Source: Sporisorium sorghi
Lineage: Eukaryota; Basidiomycota; Ustilaginomycetes; Ustilaginales; Ustilaginaceae
Reading direction: 5' to 3'
DNA: 64,000 nt
Assembly: GCA_023212695.1 (NCBI GenBank)
Contig: JALCCG010000002.1
Coordinates: 310,001-374,000 of the forward strand
Below the pieces are notes generated by a model. The model was given only the letters and a program-made list of their open reading frames with translations, did no database searches and was not told the DNA's origin. This document shows positions 55,579 through 63,887 of this stretch, piece after piece. Each line of letters opens with the position of its first letter. Positions within the stretch are counted from its first letter, which is position 1. Position numbers and translations under genes: made by a program.

Positions 55579-56385
55579 TTAATGAAGGCACCGGCGGATG
55601 CGGGCATCCAGCTCTACCGGCGAGAACGGCTTGGTTACATAATCATCCACCCCGTTCTGGAAGCACTGGCTGATGGTCTGCTCCACACGCTTCTCGGTCA
55701 ATACAACAATCTTCGGCGGTTCCTTCACCTTGAGCTGCTGGATATGATGAATGAAGGGCAAACCATCGATGCCGTGCAGATTAAGCTCCGTCAGCACAAG
55801 ATCAGGCTCCCATTTCGGGATAAGATCCAGAGCCTCCAAGCCATCCACCGCTTCGAGTGTTTCATAGCCTTGCATGGCCAAGCGTATTTGCAAAAATTCT
55901 CTCACCGTGGCGTCCTGATCCACAATAAGAATTCGACTCTGATCACGGTCTGCTTCCTCCTGCGTGAATATATGAATATCCGAAGAGGTGCTGAGCCTAG
56001 CCGCTTCCGCCATCTGCTTCATCGTCTGCGTTGACGGTGTTTCAGTAAGCGCTGCAAGCGTAATTCTCGGATCCGACTGCTCCAGCCGGCCCTGAAGATG
56101 CTGCTTCAAGAGCAGTGCCTGATAGTGGGCGGCATCCAGCGTATACCCAGGCAATGTAAGGGCCAAGACGCCGGTACTGACATCTCGCAGAACCTCGCTG
56201 TTCACACCGGACAGCTGGTCCACAAAGCTTTGGACCTCCGTCAGCTCAGCATCCGTTCCGGACGGATCGCCAGCACAGTACAGAAACAGCAAAGCTGTTC
56301 CGTTTCGGTGTCCTCTCACTTCCTCCTCCAGGCGGCCGTAAAAATCAACGGCCTGCACGCGTTGCAATGTTGCGGATTGAGACAT
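55579..56385 (-). CDS. pseudo-receiver protein with phosphomimetic Glu
   Basis: 268 residues. The N-terminal part (1-125) is an unrecognised alpha/beta domain, perhaps a degenerate GGDEF-like fold. The C-terminal receiver domain (about 150-268) has LIVDQD (Asp156, Asp158), LVLTELNLHGIDG and VTKPFSP (Lys252). The phosphoacceptor Asp is replaced by Glu200, so it should not be phosphorylated and may be locked in an active-like state. No DNA-binding output is present, so it probably works by protein contact. The start at 56385 follows AGAGAGGTGGG. Located between the transferase and dehydrogenase genes. Confidence 0.8.
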   Translation of the reverse strand: MSQSATLQRVQAVDFYGRLEEEVRGHRNGTALLFLYCAGDPSGTDAELTEVQSFVDQLSGVNSEVLRDVSTGVLALTLPGYTLDAAHYQALLLKQHLQGRLEQSDPRITLAALTETPSTQTMKQMAEAARLSTSSDIHIFTQEEADRDQSRILIVDQDATVREFLQIRLAMQGYETLEAVDGLEALDLIPKWEPDLVLTELNLHGIDGLPFIHHIQQLKVKEPPKIVVLTEKRVEQTISQCFQNGVDDYVTKPFSPVELDARIRRCLH

Positions 56386-56447
56386 AATTGTAAGTCCCAC
56401 CTCTCTTTATGGTTTGACGCTGTAAAAACATGAACCGGGCCTTGATG

Positions 56448-57836
56448 TCAGGCTGCCTCGTTCTTGTCTTTCCAGCTCTGCCGGGTCATGGTTCCCCATG
56501 AATTGTTGTTTTGCATGTATTGAATATGCCCCTGTACCCTCCACAGCACGCCCAACTGGTGGTAACCCACAAATTTGAGTGCCGAGAAGAGAAGCATCTT
56601 CACCAGATCCGACAATTTGGTATACCGCCGGAAGGCCATCTCCTCCAGGATGAGGGCGCCTACACTGAGCAGGTACCCGCTTAAGAAGTTGACGAGTCCA
56701 AACACGACCAGTACTTGCCAATTTGTCATATCCAGCATTACATATCCAAGCAGAGCCAGAAGGCCCGTGATTCTGAAATAAGGGTTTAGCGCTTCAAAAA
56801 TAACGTTGTAGGGCATTGTCAGCAATCCCATGACTTTATATTTCGGGTTGAACAGCATATTGCGGTTCTCGATCATGTTCTTCAAATTTCCCCGTCCCCA
56901 GCGCTTGCGCTGGTTGGACAATATGTTGTAGCTGTCCGGCGCCTGCGTCCAGCACACTGCTTCCGGACAGAAGGAGACTCGATATTTGATTTTATTTTCC
57001 AGCATATAGCGGTGCAGCTTGATGATGATATTCATGTCTTCTCCGGGATAACCGCCCCGATAGCCGCCTACGGCAATGACATAATCTTTTCGAAACATGC
57101 CGAAGGCTCCGGAGACGATGATAAGCCCGTTAAGATGACTCCAGCCGATTCGTCCCCCCAGAAAAGCTTTGAGGTATTCAATCGATTGGAACATGGGCCA
57201 CATACGGCGCGGCAAGGATACGTCCTTAACCTCTCCGTTCTCAATCACGCAGCCGTTGGCAATTCGAACATCTCCCCCGATGGCCACCGTCTCTTCCGGG
57301 TTCTCCATATACATCCGGGCCATCCGGATCAGCGCATCCTTCTCCAGCAATGAATCCGCATCAATGGAAGAGATCAGCGGATAACGGGAGAGGTTGATTC
57401 CCGCGTTCAATGAATCCGCCTTGCCGCCGTTCTCTTTATCAATCACGTATAACTGCGGATACTGGGGGTTGTAATAAATCCCGCGCATCTTATGGGTATG
57501 GATGTTCCCGCGCAGCTCCGGATTTGGCAGCAGCGTCAATCCATACTCCTCAATCAGCACCTGCAATGTGTCGTCGGAAGATCCGTCATTGATGACAATA
57601 ACCTCGTACGTGGGATAATTCAGTGTCATCAGACAACGAACATTCTCTGCGATCGTCAGCTCTTCGTTGTAAGCGGGAACCAGCAGGGATACGGATGGTA
57701 CCAGCTCGGAGCCGGACAGCGTATTGTATTTTGAGTAATTAGCCCGTCTGAAAATATCCCGGATATTTCTGAAAGAGAACAACAGAATTACAAAATAAAG
57801 CGCGCTAACGGCCATGACGTAATATATCGCCACCAT
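56448..57836 (-). CDS. processive family 2 glycosyltransferase (YdaM/IcaA-like)
   Basis: 462 residues from the ATG at 57836. Membrane segment at the N-terminus, then SLLVPAYNEE, VIVINDGSSDD, DAD (159-161), ED (266-267) and QRKRW (309-313), followed by two or three membrane segments. Similar to hyaluronan, N-acetylglucosamine and cellulose synthases and to B. subtilis YdaM. No good ribosome site precedes that ATG; an AGGAGGGG at the end of the upstream gene would fit a CTG at 57866, adding LLRDILLTYG, so the real start may be non-ATG. Confidence 0.88.
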   Translation of the reverse strand: MVAIYYVMAVSALYFVILLFSFRNIRDIFRRANYSKYNTLSGSELVPSVSLLVPAYNEELTIAENVRCLMTLNYPTYEVIVINDGSSDDTLQVLIEEYGLTLLPNPELRGNIHTHKMRGIYYNPQYPQLYVIDKENGGKADSLNAGINLSRYPLISSIDADSLLEKDALIRMARMYMENPEETVAIGGDVRIANGCVIENGEVKDVSLPRRMWPMFQSIEYLKAFLGGRIGWSHLNGLIIVSGAFGMFRKDYVIAVGGYRGGYPGEDMNIIIKLHRYMLENKIKYRVSFCPEAVCWTQAPDSYNILSNQRKRWGRGNLKNMIENRNMLFNPKYKVMGLLTMPYNVIFEALNPYFRITGLLALLGYVMLDMTNWQVLVVFGLVNFLSGYLLSVGALILEEMAFRRYTKLSDLVKMLLFSALKFVGYHQLGVLWRVQGHIQYMQNNNSWGTMTRQSWKDKNEAA

Positions 57837-57858
57837 GCCGTAAGTGAGCAGGATGTCT

Positions 57859-59052
57859 CTAAGCAGTGTAATCCCCTCCTACTCCTGCAACGGTGCCGAT
57901 GCGCTTACTCGGTTGAACACCGAAATAACGATCGTACACCAGTTTTCTTTTGTTATAGGCAACCATTTGCTCCACTTGTTCATGTTCGCCTTCCTTGGCC
58001 ATGATCCGTTCGATCCGGTACAGTGCCGTTTCCCTTGCCGGACCGGTTCCTGTCAACGCAGCCTGACACAGTGTCTCGAAGCCTTGTTCTCCAAGCATGG
58101 CAAGACTCTCGGCGCTATGATTACGCACATACCAATTGTCATCCTTCAGGGCAGAAGCCAGAAGCGGAATGCTGCCTGCGGCATGAAGCCGTCCCAGCGC
58201 CTTCGCTGCTGCTGAACGTACTTCCCACGCATGATCATTCATTAGCTCCTCAATGGTGTCATCCTTCAGGGCAGGGTTGGAGCTCAGGTACAGCTTGACC
58301 GCTTCTGCGCGTACGTCCTTCTCCTCGGATCCCACCAGTTTGCCCAGTGCAGGAACGACCGCCGGAATGGCTTGCCCCCACATGGCAACGAGTGAAACCT
58401 TGACCAGTCCCGGATCCGGATCATCCAGAAGCTTACGCATAAGGCTGGCCGAATCCAGCCGGGTCTCGAGCAAAATATCGGCAGCCATATGATGAATGGC
58501 TTTATCGTACGAGAGCAGCTTCGACAGCATCTCCCGAATCTGCTGGGACTGCACCGCGCTTTTGGCTATTGCCCGCGCAATGATGATGGTCATGGGACCG
58601 TATTTCATGCGATTCATCATATGCTGAAGCTGCGGCACCGCCTCTTCGGCACGCATCCCCCCAAGCCGGTAGGCCGCCTCGATTCGGCGGTCTTTCCGCA
58701 GGCTGGACAGTGCCCGGATATCGGCCTCCACAAATCCGGCATCCCTGCACAAGCGAAGCAGCTTCTCTCTGGCATCCCCTTTGAACTGCTCGATCCATTC
58801 CATAAACTTGGCCTGAATGACCCGGCGTTCTGCCGGGGTCAGTTTGCCAGGCGGAAGCTCTGGCGTTATATCGCCATGCAGATGGGTCTGCACATACACA
58901 AAGTAATCATGGTACTTTTTCTTTAAACGTTCCATTTCTTTCTGCTCGGCATTATGCTTGATCTTCATTTGGAACAACAGGATAATGCCGGCTGCAATGA
59001 GGCCGAGACATACATAGATGAATACGTACGCCATGGCTAAATTTGAAAACAT
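57859..59052 (-). CDS. membrane-anchored HEAT-repeat protein
   Basis: 397 residues. One N-terminal membrane segment (about 8-28), a charged helix, then HEAT-type alpha-helical repeats (about 90-350; for example SLRKDRRIEAAYRLGGMRAEEAVPQL, DHAWEVRSAAAKALGRLHAAGSIPLL, DDNWYVRNHSAESLAMLGEQG). No enzyme motif. HEAT solenoids are scaffolds; facing the cytosol next to a synthase, it may hold the polymerase complex. Overlaps or abuts the transferase gene behind it. AAAGGAGGAG before the ATG. Confidence 0.82.
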   Translation of the reverse strand: MFSNLAMAYVFIYVCLGLIAAGIILLFQMKIKHNAEQKEMERLKKKYHDYFVYVQTHLHGDITPELPPGKLTPAERRVIQAKFMEWIEQFKGDAREKLLRLCRDAGFVEADIRALSSLRKDRRIEAAYRLGGMRAEEAVPQLQHMMNRMKYGPMTIIIARAIAKSAVQSQQIREMLSKLLSYDKAIHHMAADILLETRLDSASLMRKLLDDPDPGLVKVSLVAMWGQAIPAVVPALGKLVGSEEKDVRAEAVKLYLSSNPALKDDTIEELMNDHAWEVRSAAAKALGRLHAAGSIPLLASALKDDNWYVRNHSAESLAMLGEQGFETLCQAALTGTGPARETALYRIERIMAKEGEHEQVEQMVAYNKRKLVYDRYFGVQPSKRIGTVAGVGGDYTA

Positions 59053-59070
59053 ATCCGATGGCTCCTCCTT

Positions 59071-61329
59071 TTATTTAGCATCTGATTGCCGCCCCGGTTC
59101 AGGCAGGCGGGTGAAGATTTCCTGCATATCGTAATAGCTTTGCTTCAACCGCTCACTGTACTTGGTGGCTTCCCACAGCTCCCATGTATAGGGTTTGATA
59201 TCCTGCAGGTTTATAGCCTCCGGCGATTCGGCTGCCGAAGCCCCGTTCTGCTTCGAGCGTTCCGCAATCCATGGTGCCAAGCGAATTCCATCCGCCGTCA
59301 CGGTGCTGAATGAGCGCTTGTCTTGAAGCGGAGTGTAATCCACAACCTGCAGCGAGCTTGGGTCTCCGAATCCCAATAGCATCCAAGGAATTCGCATCTC
59401 AATGAACTGTCCTTGATACTGCCACGCTGTAAGAGAATTGAAATCCGGAGATTCCGGATCGGTGGTCCCCCGTTTGAGAATTCCTACGGTTTCATCCACA
59501 AACGGATGAGAGAAACGGGTGTCCGGGGGATTCATCAGCAGGCTGATCGCCAGCTTCCAGGAGTGAAACGATCCACCCGGTACTACAGGATCATTCTTCG
59601 TGCCCTTGGCTTCCTCCCCTGGCAGCATCCAATATCCTTCTTCGCCGTACAATCGGCTGTGAAAGTCATAAGATGGCGCTATGGTTACCTGGGACTCGTC
59701 CTCTTGCCCTAACTGAATCAAAGTCTCCAAAGCTCCGCCGGTAAGCGTTCGTCCTGCCAGCTCCTTCTCCGGGATGTCTCCGCCTTGAATCGTGTCCGCT
59801 CCAATGAAGAGCTTCGAACGCTCAGGGTCAAACACCTCGCCCAGCTCCATGCCAATGTACAGATAGGCTTCATCATGAGTCAGCCTCATGCTCTTCACCC
59901 CCGGAGCCGTTCCGGACCAGGCCTTAACTTCCCCATCGGGAAGCTTATCCCAGTCAGCCAAATCTCCGTCAATCGTAATCTGCTCTGTTTTACCCGGCTG
60001 CATGGCCAGAACCCCGAACATCTTCTCGTTGGTCAGAACATTCAACCAGAATGCCCGGCGGTCTGCTGGGATTTCAAAAGGCATCGTATTCCATGTTTTC
60101 TTGAACCATTCGTCCTGCCACATGAACAGGATTGCCCCGGAATATCCCTCATCGTAAATATCCTGGGTTAGTGAGACGTTGACCAGACCCTGCTCTGCTT
60201 CATCATGTCCGCCTTGATCCCTCCCTCCAGGACCATGGTGTGAAACGCCTATGGATGACGGCACGCCATATTCGGTGACCATGATCGGCATATCCTCGAA
60301 CTCCGCCTTCAATTTGCGCAGGTAGGCTTTGTATGTGTTGTATTCCCCGTCTCCATCAGGAATGGTCTGCAATGTTTCGTCCGTTCGGAAGAAATCCGGA
60401 TAGTACGGATACACATGGTAAGCCGCAAAATATCCTGCTTCCCAATTCACCGGTGTGACATGCCTCGCGTCCACAGACACCAGATCCTCCTCGAACAGCG
60501 GTTCGCCGGGATGCTCCAGCACATCCGTTGTGACCCAATTCGTAAATGTCATCGGATGCTGCCAGCCATACTTCTGCTCCTCGGTAGCCGTATAATCCAA
60601 TAAAGATGCCAGCCAATTCTCGAAGGGGCTTGCGTCTTCCGTCCCCGAGAAATAGGAGCCCTCGTATTGAGGAACATCCTTATGTACCGTATTTGTTTTC
60701 TCAACCATGGCGGGGTCCCACTCTGTACCCACATGCCAGGCCATCAGGTACTTGCCTGCATTGACCTTATACTTGCCACTCGACTGCCCATGTTTGGGCT
60801 CTACGTTGATATCCCCATAGACAGCCGCGACTGCCTTGGATATTTCGGCTTTAAACGTCTGGACGATTTCCTCGTCATAAGCATCCTGACGCTCGATCAG
60901 CTGCTCCTCCGGCGACCAGATGCCCTGCATAAAGTACAGGGGGTCTTCGCCTTTATCACGGTTATATTTCACCAAAGCCGAGTAAAAGACCGGATTGTGC
61001 ACCGTATAGACCCTGATGACGTTTGCTCCCATGTCATCAATCTGCTTGAACCAACGCAGGTAATCCTCCTCCGTTGCCGGCAGCTCACCAGGATAATGCC
61101 CCGGTACCGTTGCACCCAGATTCACGCCTTTGGCAAAAACCTCATTCCAAACCTCTTCGTTTTCATATTCCAATAAAGAGGTGCCCTCGGTTTTGAACTT
61201 CATTTTCACGCCGTCCGCATCCGCATACGTTTTTAATGACGGTCTTAGATATCCTAGAATTACAGCGGCACCGCAGAGAAGCACTATAGTGCAAAGCGCT
61301 GCGATTACCCACCATTTTCGTCTGCTCAT
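59071..61329 (-). CDS. membrane-anchored glycoside-hydrolase-like protein with CBM9/DOMON-like end
   Basis: 752 residues: membrane anchor (about 7-28), a TIM-barrel region (about 60-440) with KGVNLGATVPGHYPGELPATEEDYLRWF, GANVIRVYTVHNPVF, LMAWHVGTEWDP and PIMVTEYGVPSS, whose Glu residues look like an acid-base pair, then a beta domain from about 455 starting ITIDGDLADWDKLPDGEV that resembles CBM9/DOMON carbohydrate-binding folds. First gene of the first exopolysaccharide unit. Probably degrades or transfers the polymer outside. I cannot name the GH family with confidence. Confidence 0.78.
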   Translation of the reverse strand: MSRRKWWVIAALCTIVLLCGAAVILGYLRPSLKTYADADGVKMKFKTEGTSLLEYENEEVWNEVFAKGVNLGATVPGHYPGELPATEEDYLRWFKQIDDMGANVIRVYTVHNPVFYSALVKYNRDKGEDPLYFMQGIWSPEEQLIERQDAYDEEIVQTFKAEISKAVAAVYGDINVEPKHGQSSGKYKVNAGKYLMAWHVGTEWDPAMVEKTNTVHKDVPQYEGSYFSGTEDASPFENWLASLLDYTATEEQKYGWQHPMTFTNWVTTDVLEHPGEPLFEEDLVSVDARHVTPVNWEAGYFAAYHVYPYYPDFFRTDETLQTIPDGDGEYNTYKAYLRKLKAEFEDMPIMVTEYGVPSSIGVSHHGPGGRDQGGHDEAEQGLVNVSLTQDIYDEGYSGAILFMWQDEWFKKTWNTMPFEIPADRRAFWLNVLTNEKMFGVLAMQPGKTEQITIDGDLADWDKLPDGEVKAWSGTAPGVKSMRLTHDEAYLYIGMELGEVFDPERSKLFIGADTIQGGDIPEKELAGRTLTGGALETLIQLGQEDESQVTIAPSYDFHSRLYGEEGYWMLPGEEAKGTKNDPVVPGGSFHSWKLAISLLMNPPDTRFSHPFVDETVGILKRGTTDPESPDFNSLTAWQYQGQFIEMRIPWMLLGFGDPSSLQVVDYTPLQDKRSFSTVTADGIRLAPWIAERSKQNGASAAESPEAINLQDIKPYTWELWEATKYSERLKQSYYDMQEIFTRLPEPGRQSDAK

Positions 61330-61995
61330 CGTCTTCGTTGCTCACCTGCCCCTTCTATGACATGCTGATTGCTGCACCGACGTTCATGACGTGAGCTATA
61401 CTCGTCATTCTATAGCCGATGCGTTCCCGATACCATATTCCTTCTTTACCAACTTTTCTAATACCGACAGTAGTCTTAAAGAAGCGGATTTAACACTCCC
61501 ATAACTTTTCCCCCGAATCATGCATCGCCGTCTCTTCAACCTTGTCATTTGACAACTTCACAAGATGATGTTAGTTACGTGTAGCTAACGGGCATGGCCC
61601 CGAAGAAGCTGTAGCCTGTATGACTTTATCCCATGAAAGGAGTACAGCGTGTTCAGACCGTTTTCAGAAAATTTTCGTGAATCGTAATATTAAACGCAGA
61701 AAAATTGCTAAAGTTCCGGTCATTTTTACATCATTATCCATAGTTATGACAAAATTGATACCAAAGTCGTATAAAAAAACGGCTGAGAACCGCATTCTGT
61801 AAAGGATTGGCAATATTAGCCTTTTATACAAAATGAGAACAGAGTCCTGTACCGGGATTGGGTAATATTCTATAGATTTGATTATCAGGATCAAGTGGTA
61901 AGTATCGCCTATTTTTGATGATTTCGGTCTCGATTACTTAGCAGTAGTTTACATAAATTAGTTTGAAAATTTACACAAATCCGGGCATGACAACA
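61330..61995. other. long AT-rich upstream region of the exopolysaccharide locus
   Basis: No convincing gene. It contains TTGTCA-TT-TGACAA (61542-61555), an imperfect palindrome GTTAGTTACGTGTAGCTAAC (61570-61589, 16 of 20), and a nested repeat at 61586-61665 (CTGTA...TACAG enclosing CTTT...AAAG, within AACGG...CCGTT). The promoter of the first unit must lie here, but I could not fix it. The rest to 61995 is AT-rich with short chance frames. Confidence 0.55.
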
Positions 61996-62035
61996 TAAAA
62001 CAGACCCGATAATTAGTCTTGCGGGTCTGTTTGTA
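61996..62035 (-). terminator. terminator downstream of lysK
   Basis: AAACAGACCCG (61999-62009) pairs with CGGGTCTGTTT (62022-62032); on the minus strand TTTTATG follows. Confidence 0.8.
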
Positions 62036-62240
62036 AGGCTATGAGGTTGAAAAAGTTACCTTGATTACCGTTTATTCTACAGGCAAATGTCACCTTCACC
62101 TCCAAAATGTCGAATATCTCCACTCCTCTACCCGCCCCTATATAAGCGCCAGTGGCGTTAATTGATTCATCGTTTAGACATCGGCAACATCCGACCCTGA
62201 AATCCACTGTAGTTCCCCGGACATCTGATGAATTGCCCAC
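62013..62240 (-). CDS. possible small protein, weak candidate
   Basis: A 75-codon frame from GTG, Cys- and Gly-containing (VDFRVGCCRCLNDESINATGAYIGAGRG...). A GGGGGGAGG lies about 30 bases upstream, too far for this GTG and better placed for a TTG that opens a different, 25-codon frame. The end runs into the terminator stem. It may be a real short gene, a frameshifted relic, or only the lysK 3' region. Confidence 0.25.
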   Translation of the reverse strand: MGNSSDVRGTTVDFRVGCCRCLNDESINATGAYIGAGRGVEIFDILEVKVTFACRINGNQGNFFNLIALQTDPQD

Positions 62241-62293
62241 GTCTTTGTGACCAAGTCGATTGTACCTCCCCCCGAGGATAAAACCCGTCCTCC

Positions 62294-63853
62294 TTATTTC
62301 TGAAAATTCAGGAGATCAAGCATTCGATGCACGCCGACACCCTCGATCAAGATCGGCATACGGGGACCTTCATCGCGGCCAAGGACCAATTGATAGATAA
62401 GGCTGAACAAACGCTTCTGATTTTGTTTCATCATCTTCTTATCATCATGGTGGCAGATCGCATAGATCTTCTCCATTCGTGTTGATCCAGTAAGCTCGGC
62501 ATCCTTCAGCAGATCGCATACGGTGTGAAGCCATTGCCGCTCCAATGAATCCAACGTCTCGTACCGTTGGTGATCCTGGTGCTCCTTCACGGTAATCAGC
62601 TTTTGCGGATACCAGTGTTTGATCCAATACTCGGCTCGCCGTGCGGTGGGTTCGAGCTGCTCCTTCGCATAACTTTCACCAACTCGATGCAATAGCTCCT
62701 GCAGAAGTCGGTAATCAAAATTCACGAGCGGCAATATGCCGGATAGCTGGCTGAATTTGGGAGCCCGGCCCGGATGGCTGTCCGGCATGGAGAGCTCGAG
62801 TGCAGCCTCAATATCAGGGCTTAACTCCTTAGAAGCAGCAGGATTGCGGTAACGCTCATATTCGGTATAGTTACGGATCACATCTTCATCAAGTCCGATA
62901 TGGAAGGGTGCATTCGGCTGATACTTGGCAAACATAAACAGAATATTCTCAGGCGCGTACACCTTCAGCAGGTCCCCAGGCGTATAGTTGCTGCCGGAAG
63001 AGCTGGACATTTTTGCATGGCTCCCCTTCATGCTTATAAATTCGTAGGCCGCATAGGAAGGCGCTGGATTTCCGAAAATGTTCTCCGAGATCACTTTGGA
63101 TACATTGTAGCTGCCTGTTTCCGACGAATGGTCTCTGCCTCCCGGCTCGAAGGCGACATTTTCCATCTTCCAGCGCATGGGCCAATCGATTTTCCACTGC
63201 AATTTCATATGCGTTGCCTGCAGGATCGACAGGGTGCCCCGATGCCCACAGATGCAGGCATAACCCAATCTTTCCGTTTGCTCATCGAATTGCTGTATCG
63301 TCGTTGTATCCCTTCTGCATTCCTCACAGTATACCTGTACTGGATAATAAACAGCCCGTTCTTGGTCATGGGCTCCACCCGTTTTGAAGGCATGCAAGAT
63401 ATCGTAAATTTCCGTCCTGTGTCGGATCGCGTGAAGCATAAGCGAATTATACCGCCTGGATTGGTACTCCCGGCTCTGATAAATAAACTCGGGTTCGATC
63501 CCGAATTCGGCTAAGGCAAGCTCGAACTCCTTCTCATAATGCTCCGCATAGGAAGCATGACATCCGAACGGACATGGGACCTCCACGTAGGGCATGCCGA
63601 TGTACTGCTCAAACCCCGGGTCCACTCCCGCAGGAACCTTCCGGAATCGGTCAAAATCATCCCAAGAGAAAATAAACCGAACCTTCCTGCCCTGCTTTCT
63701 CAGCGCTTTTGTTACAAAATAGGCCGTCACGATTTCCCGGAAATTTCCGATATGCACAGCCCCGGAAGGACTGATTCCGGCTGCGCACACATAGGTCTGC
63801 CTATCTGGATACCTCTCGATCAATTCGTTCGCGATTCGTTCTGACCAATGCAT
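62294..63853 (-). CDS. lysK: class I lysyl-tRNA synthetase
   Basis: 519 residues. Class I signatures HIGN (34-37) in GISPSGAVHIGNFRE and KMSSS in HAKMSSSSGSNYTPGD, with IFSWDDFDRFRKVP between. Charges tRNA-Lys. This archaeal-type enzyme occurs in only part of the bacteria; some Bacilli carry it besides the usual class II enzyme, others alone. A Cys-rich zinc-like insertion (CEECRRD, CICGHRG) lies near 190-215. GAGGAGGGC before the ATG at 63853 decides the start. Regulated by the T-box leader upstream. Confidence 0.95.
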   Translation of the reverse strand: MHWSERIANELIERYPDRQTYVCAAGISPSGAVHIGNFREIVTAYFVTKALRKQGRKVRFIFSWDDFDRFRKVPAGVDPGFEQYIGMPYVEVPCPFGCHASYAEHYEKEFELALAEFGIEPEFIYQSREYQSRRYNSLMLHAIRHRTEIYDILHAFKTGGAHDQERAVYYPVQVYCEECRRDTTTIQQFDEQTERLGYACICGHRGTLSILQATHMKLQWKIDWPMRWKMENVAFEPGGRDHSSETGSYNVSKVISENIFGNPAPSYAAYEFISMKGSHAKMSSSSGSNYTPGDLLKVYAPENILFMFAKYQPNAPFHIGLDEDVIRNYTEYERYRNPAASKELSPDIEAALELSMPDSHPGRAPKFSQLSGILPLVNFDYRLLQELLHRVGESYAKEQLEPTARRAEYWIKHWYPQKLITVKEHQDHQRYETLDSLERQWLHTVCDLLKDAELTGSTRMEKIYAICHHDDKKMMKQNQKRLFSLIYQLVLGRDEGPRMPILIEGVGVHRMLDLLNFQK

Positions 63854-63887
63854 TCCGAGCCCTCCTCTAATTCGTTTGGTAAAAACC

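Noticed and set aside
61620..61894. Short frames on both strands (60 and 76 codons)
   Set aside because: They overlap each other in AT-rich DNA, and neither product has a recognisable pattern.
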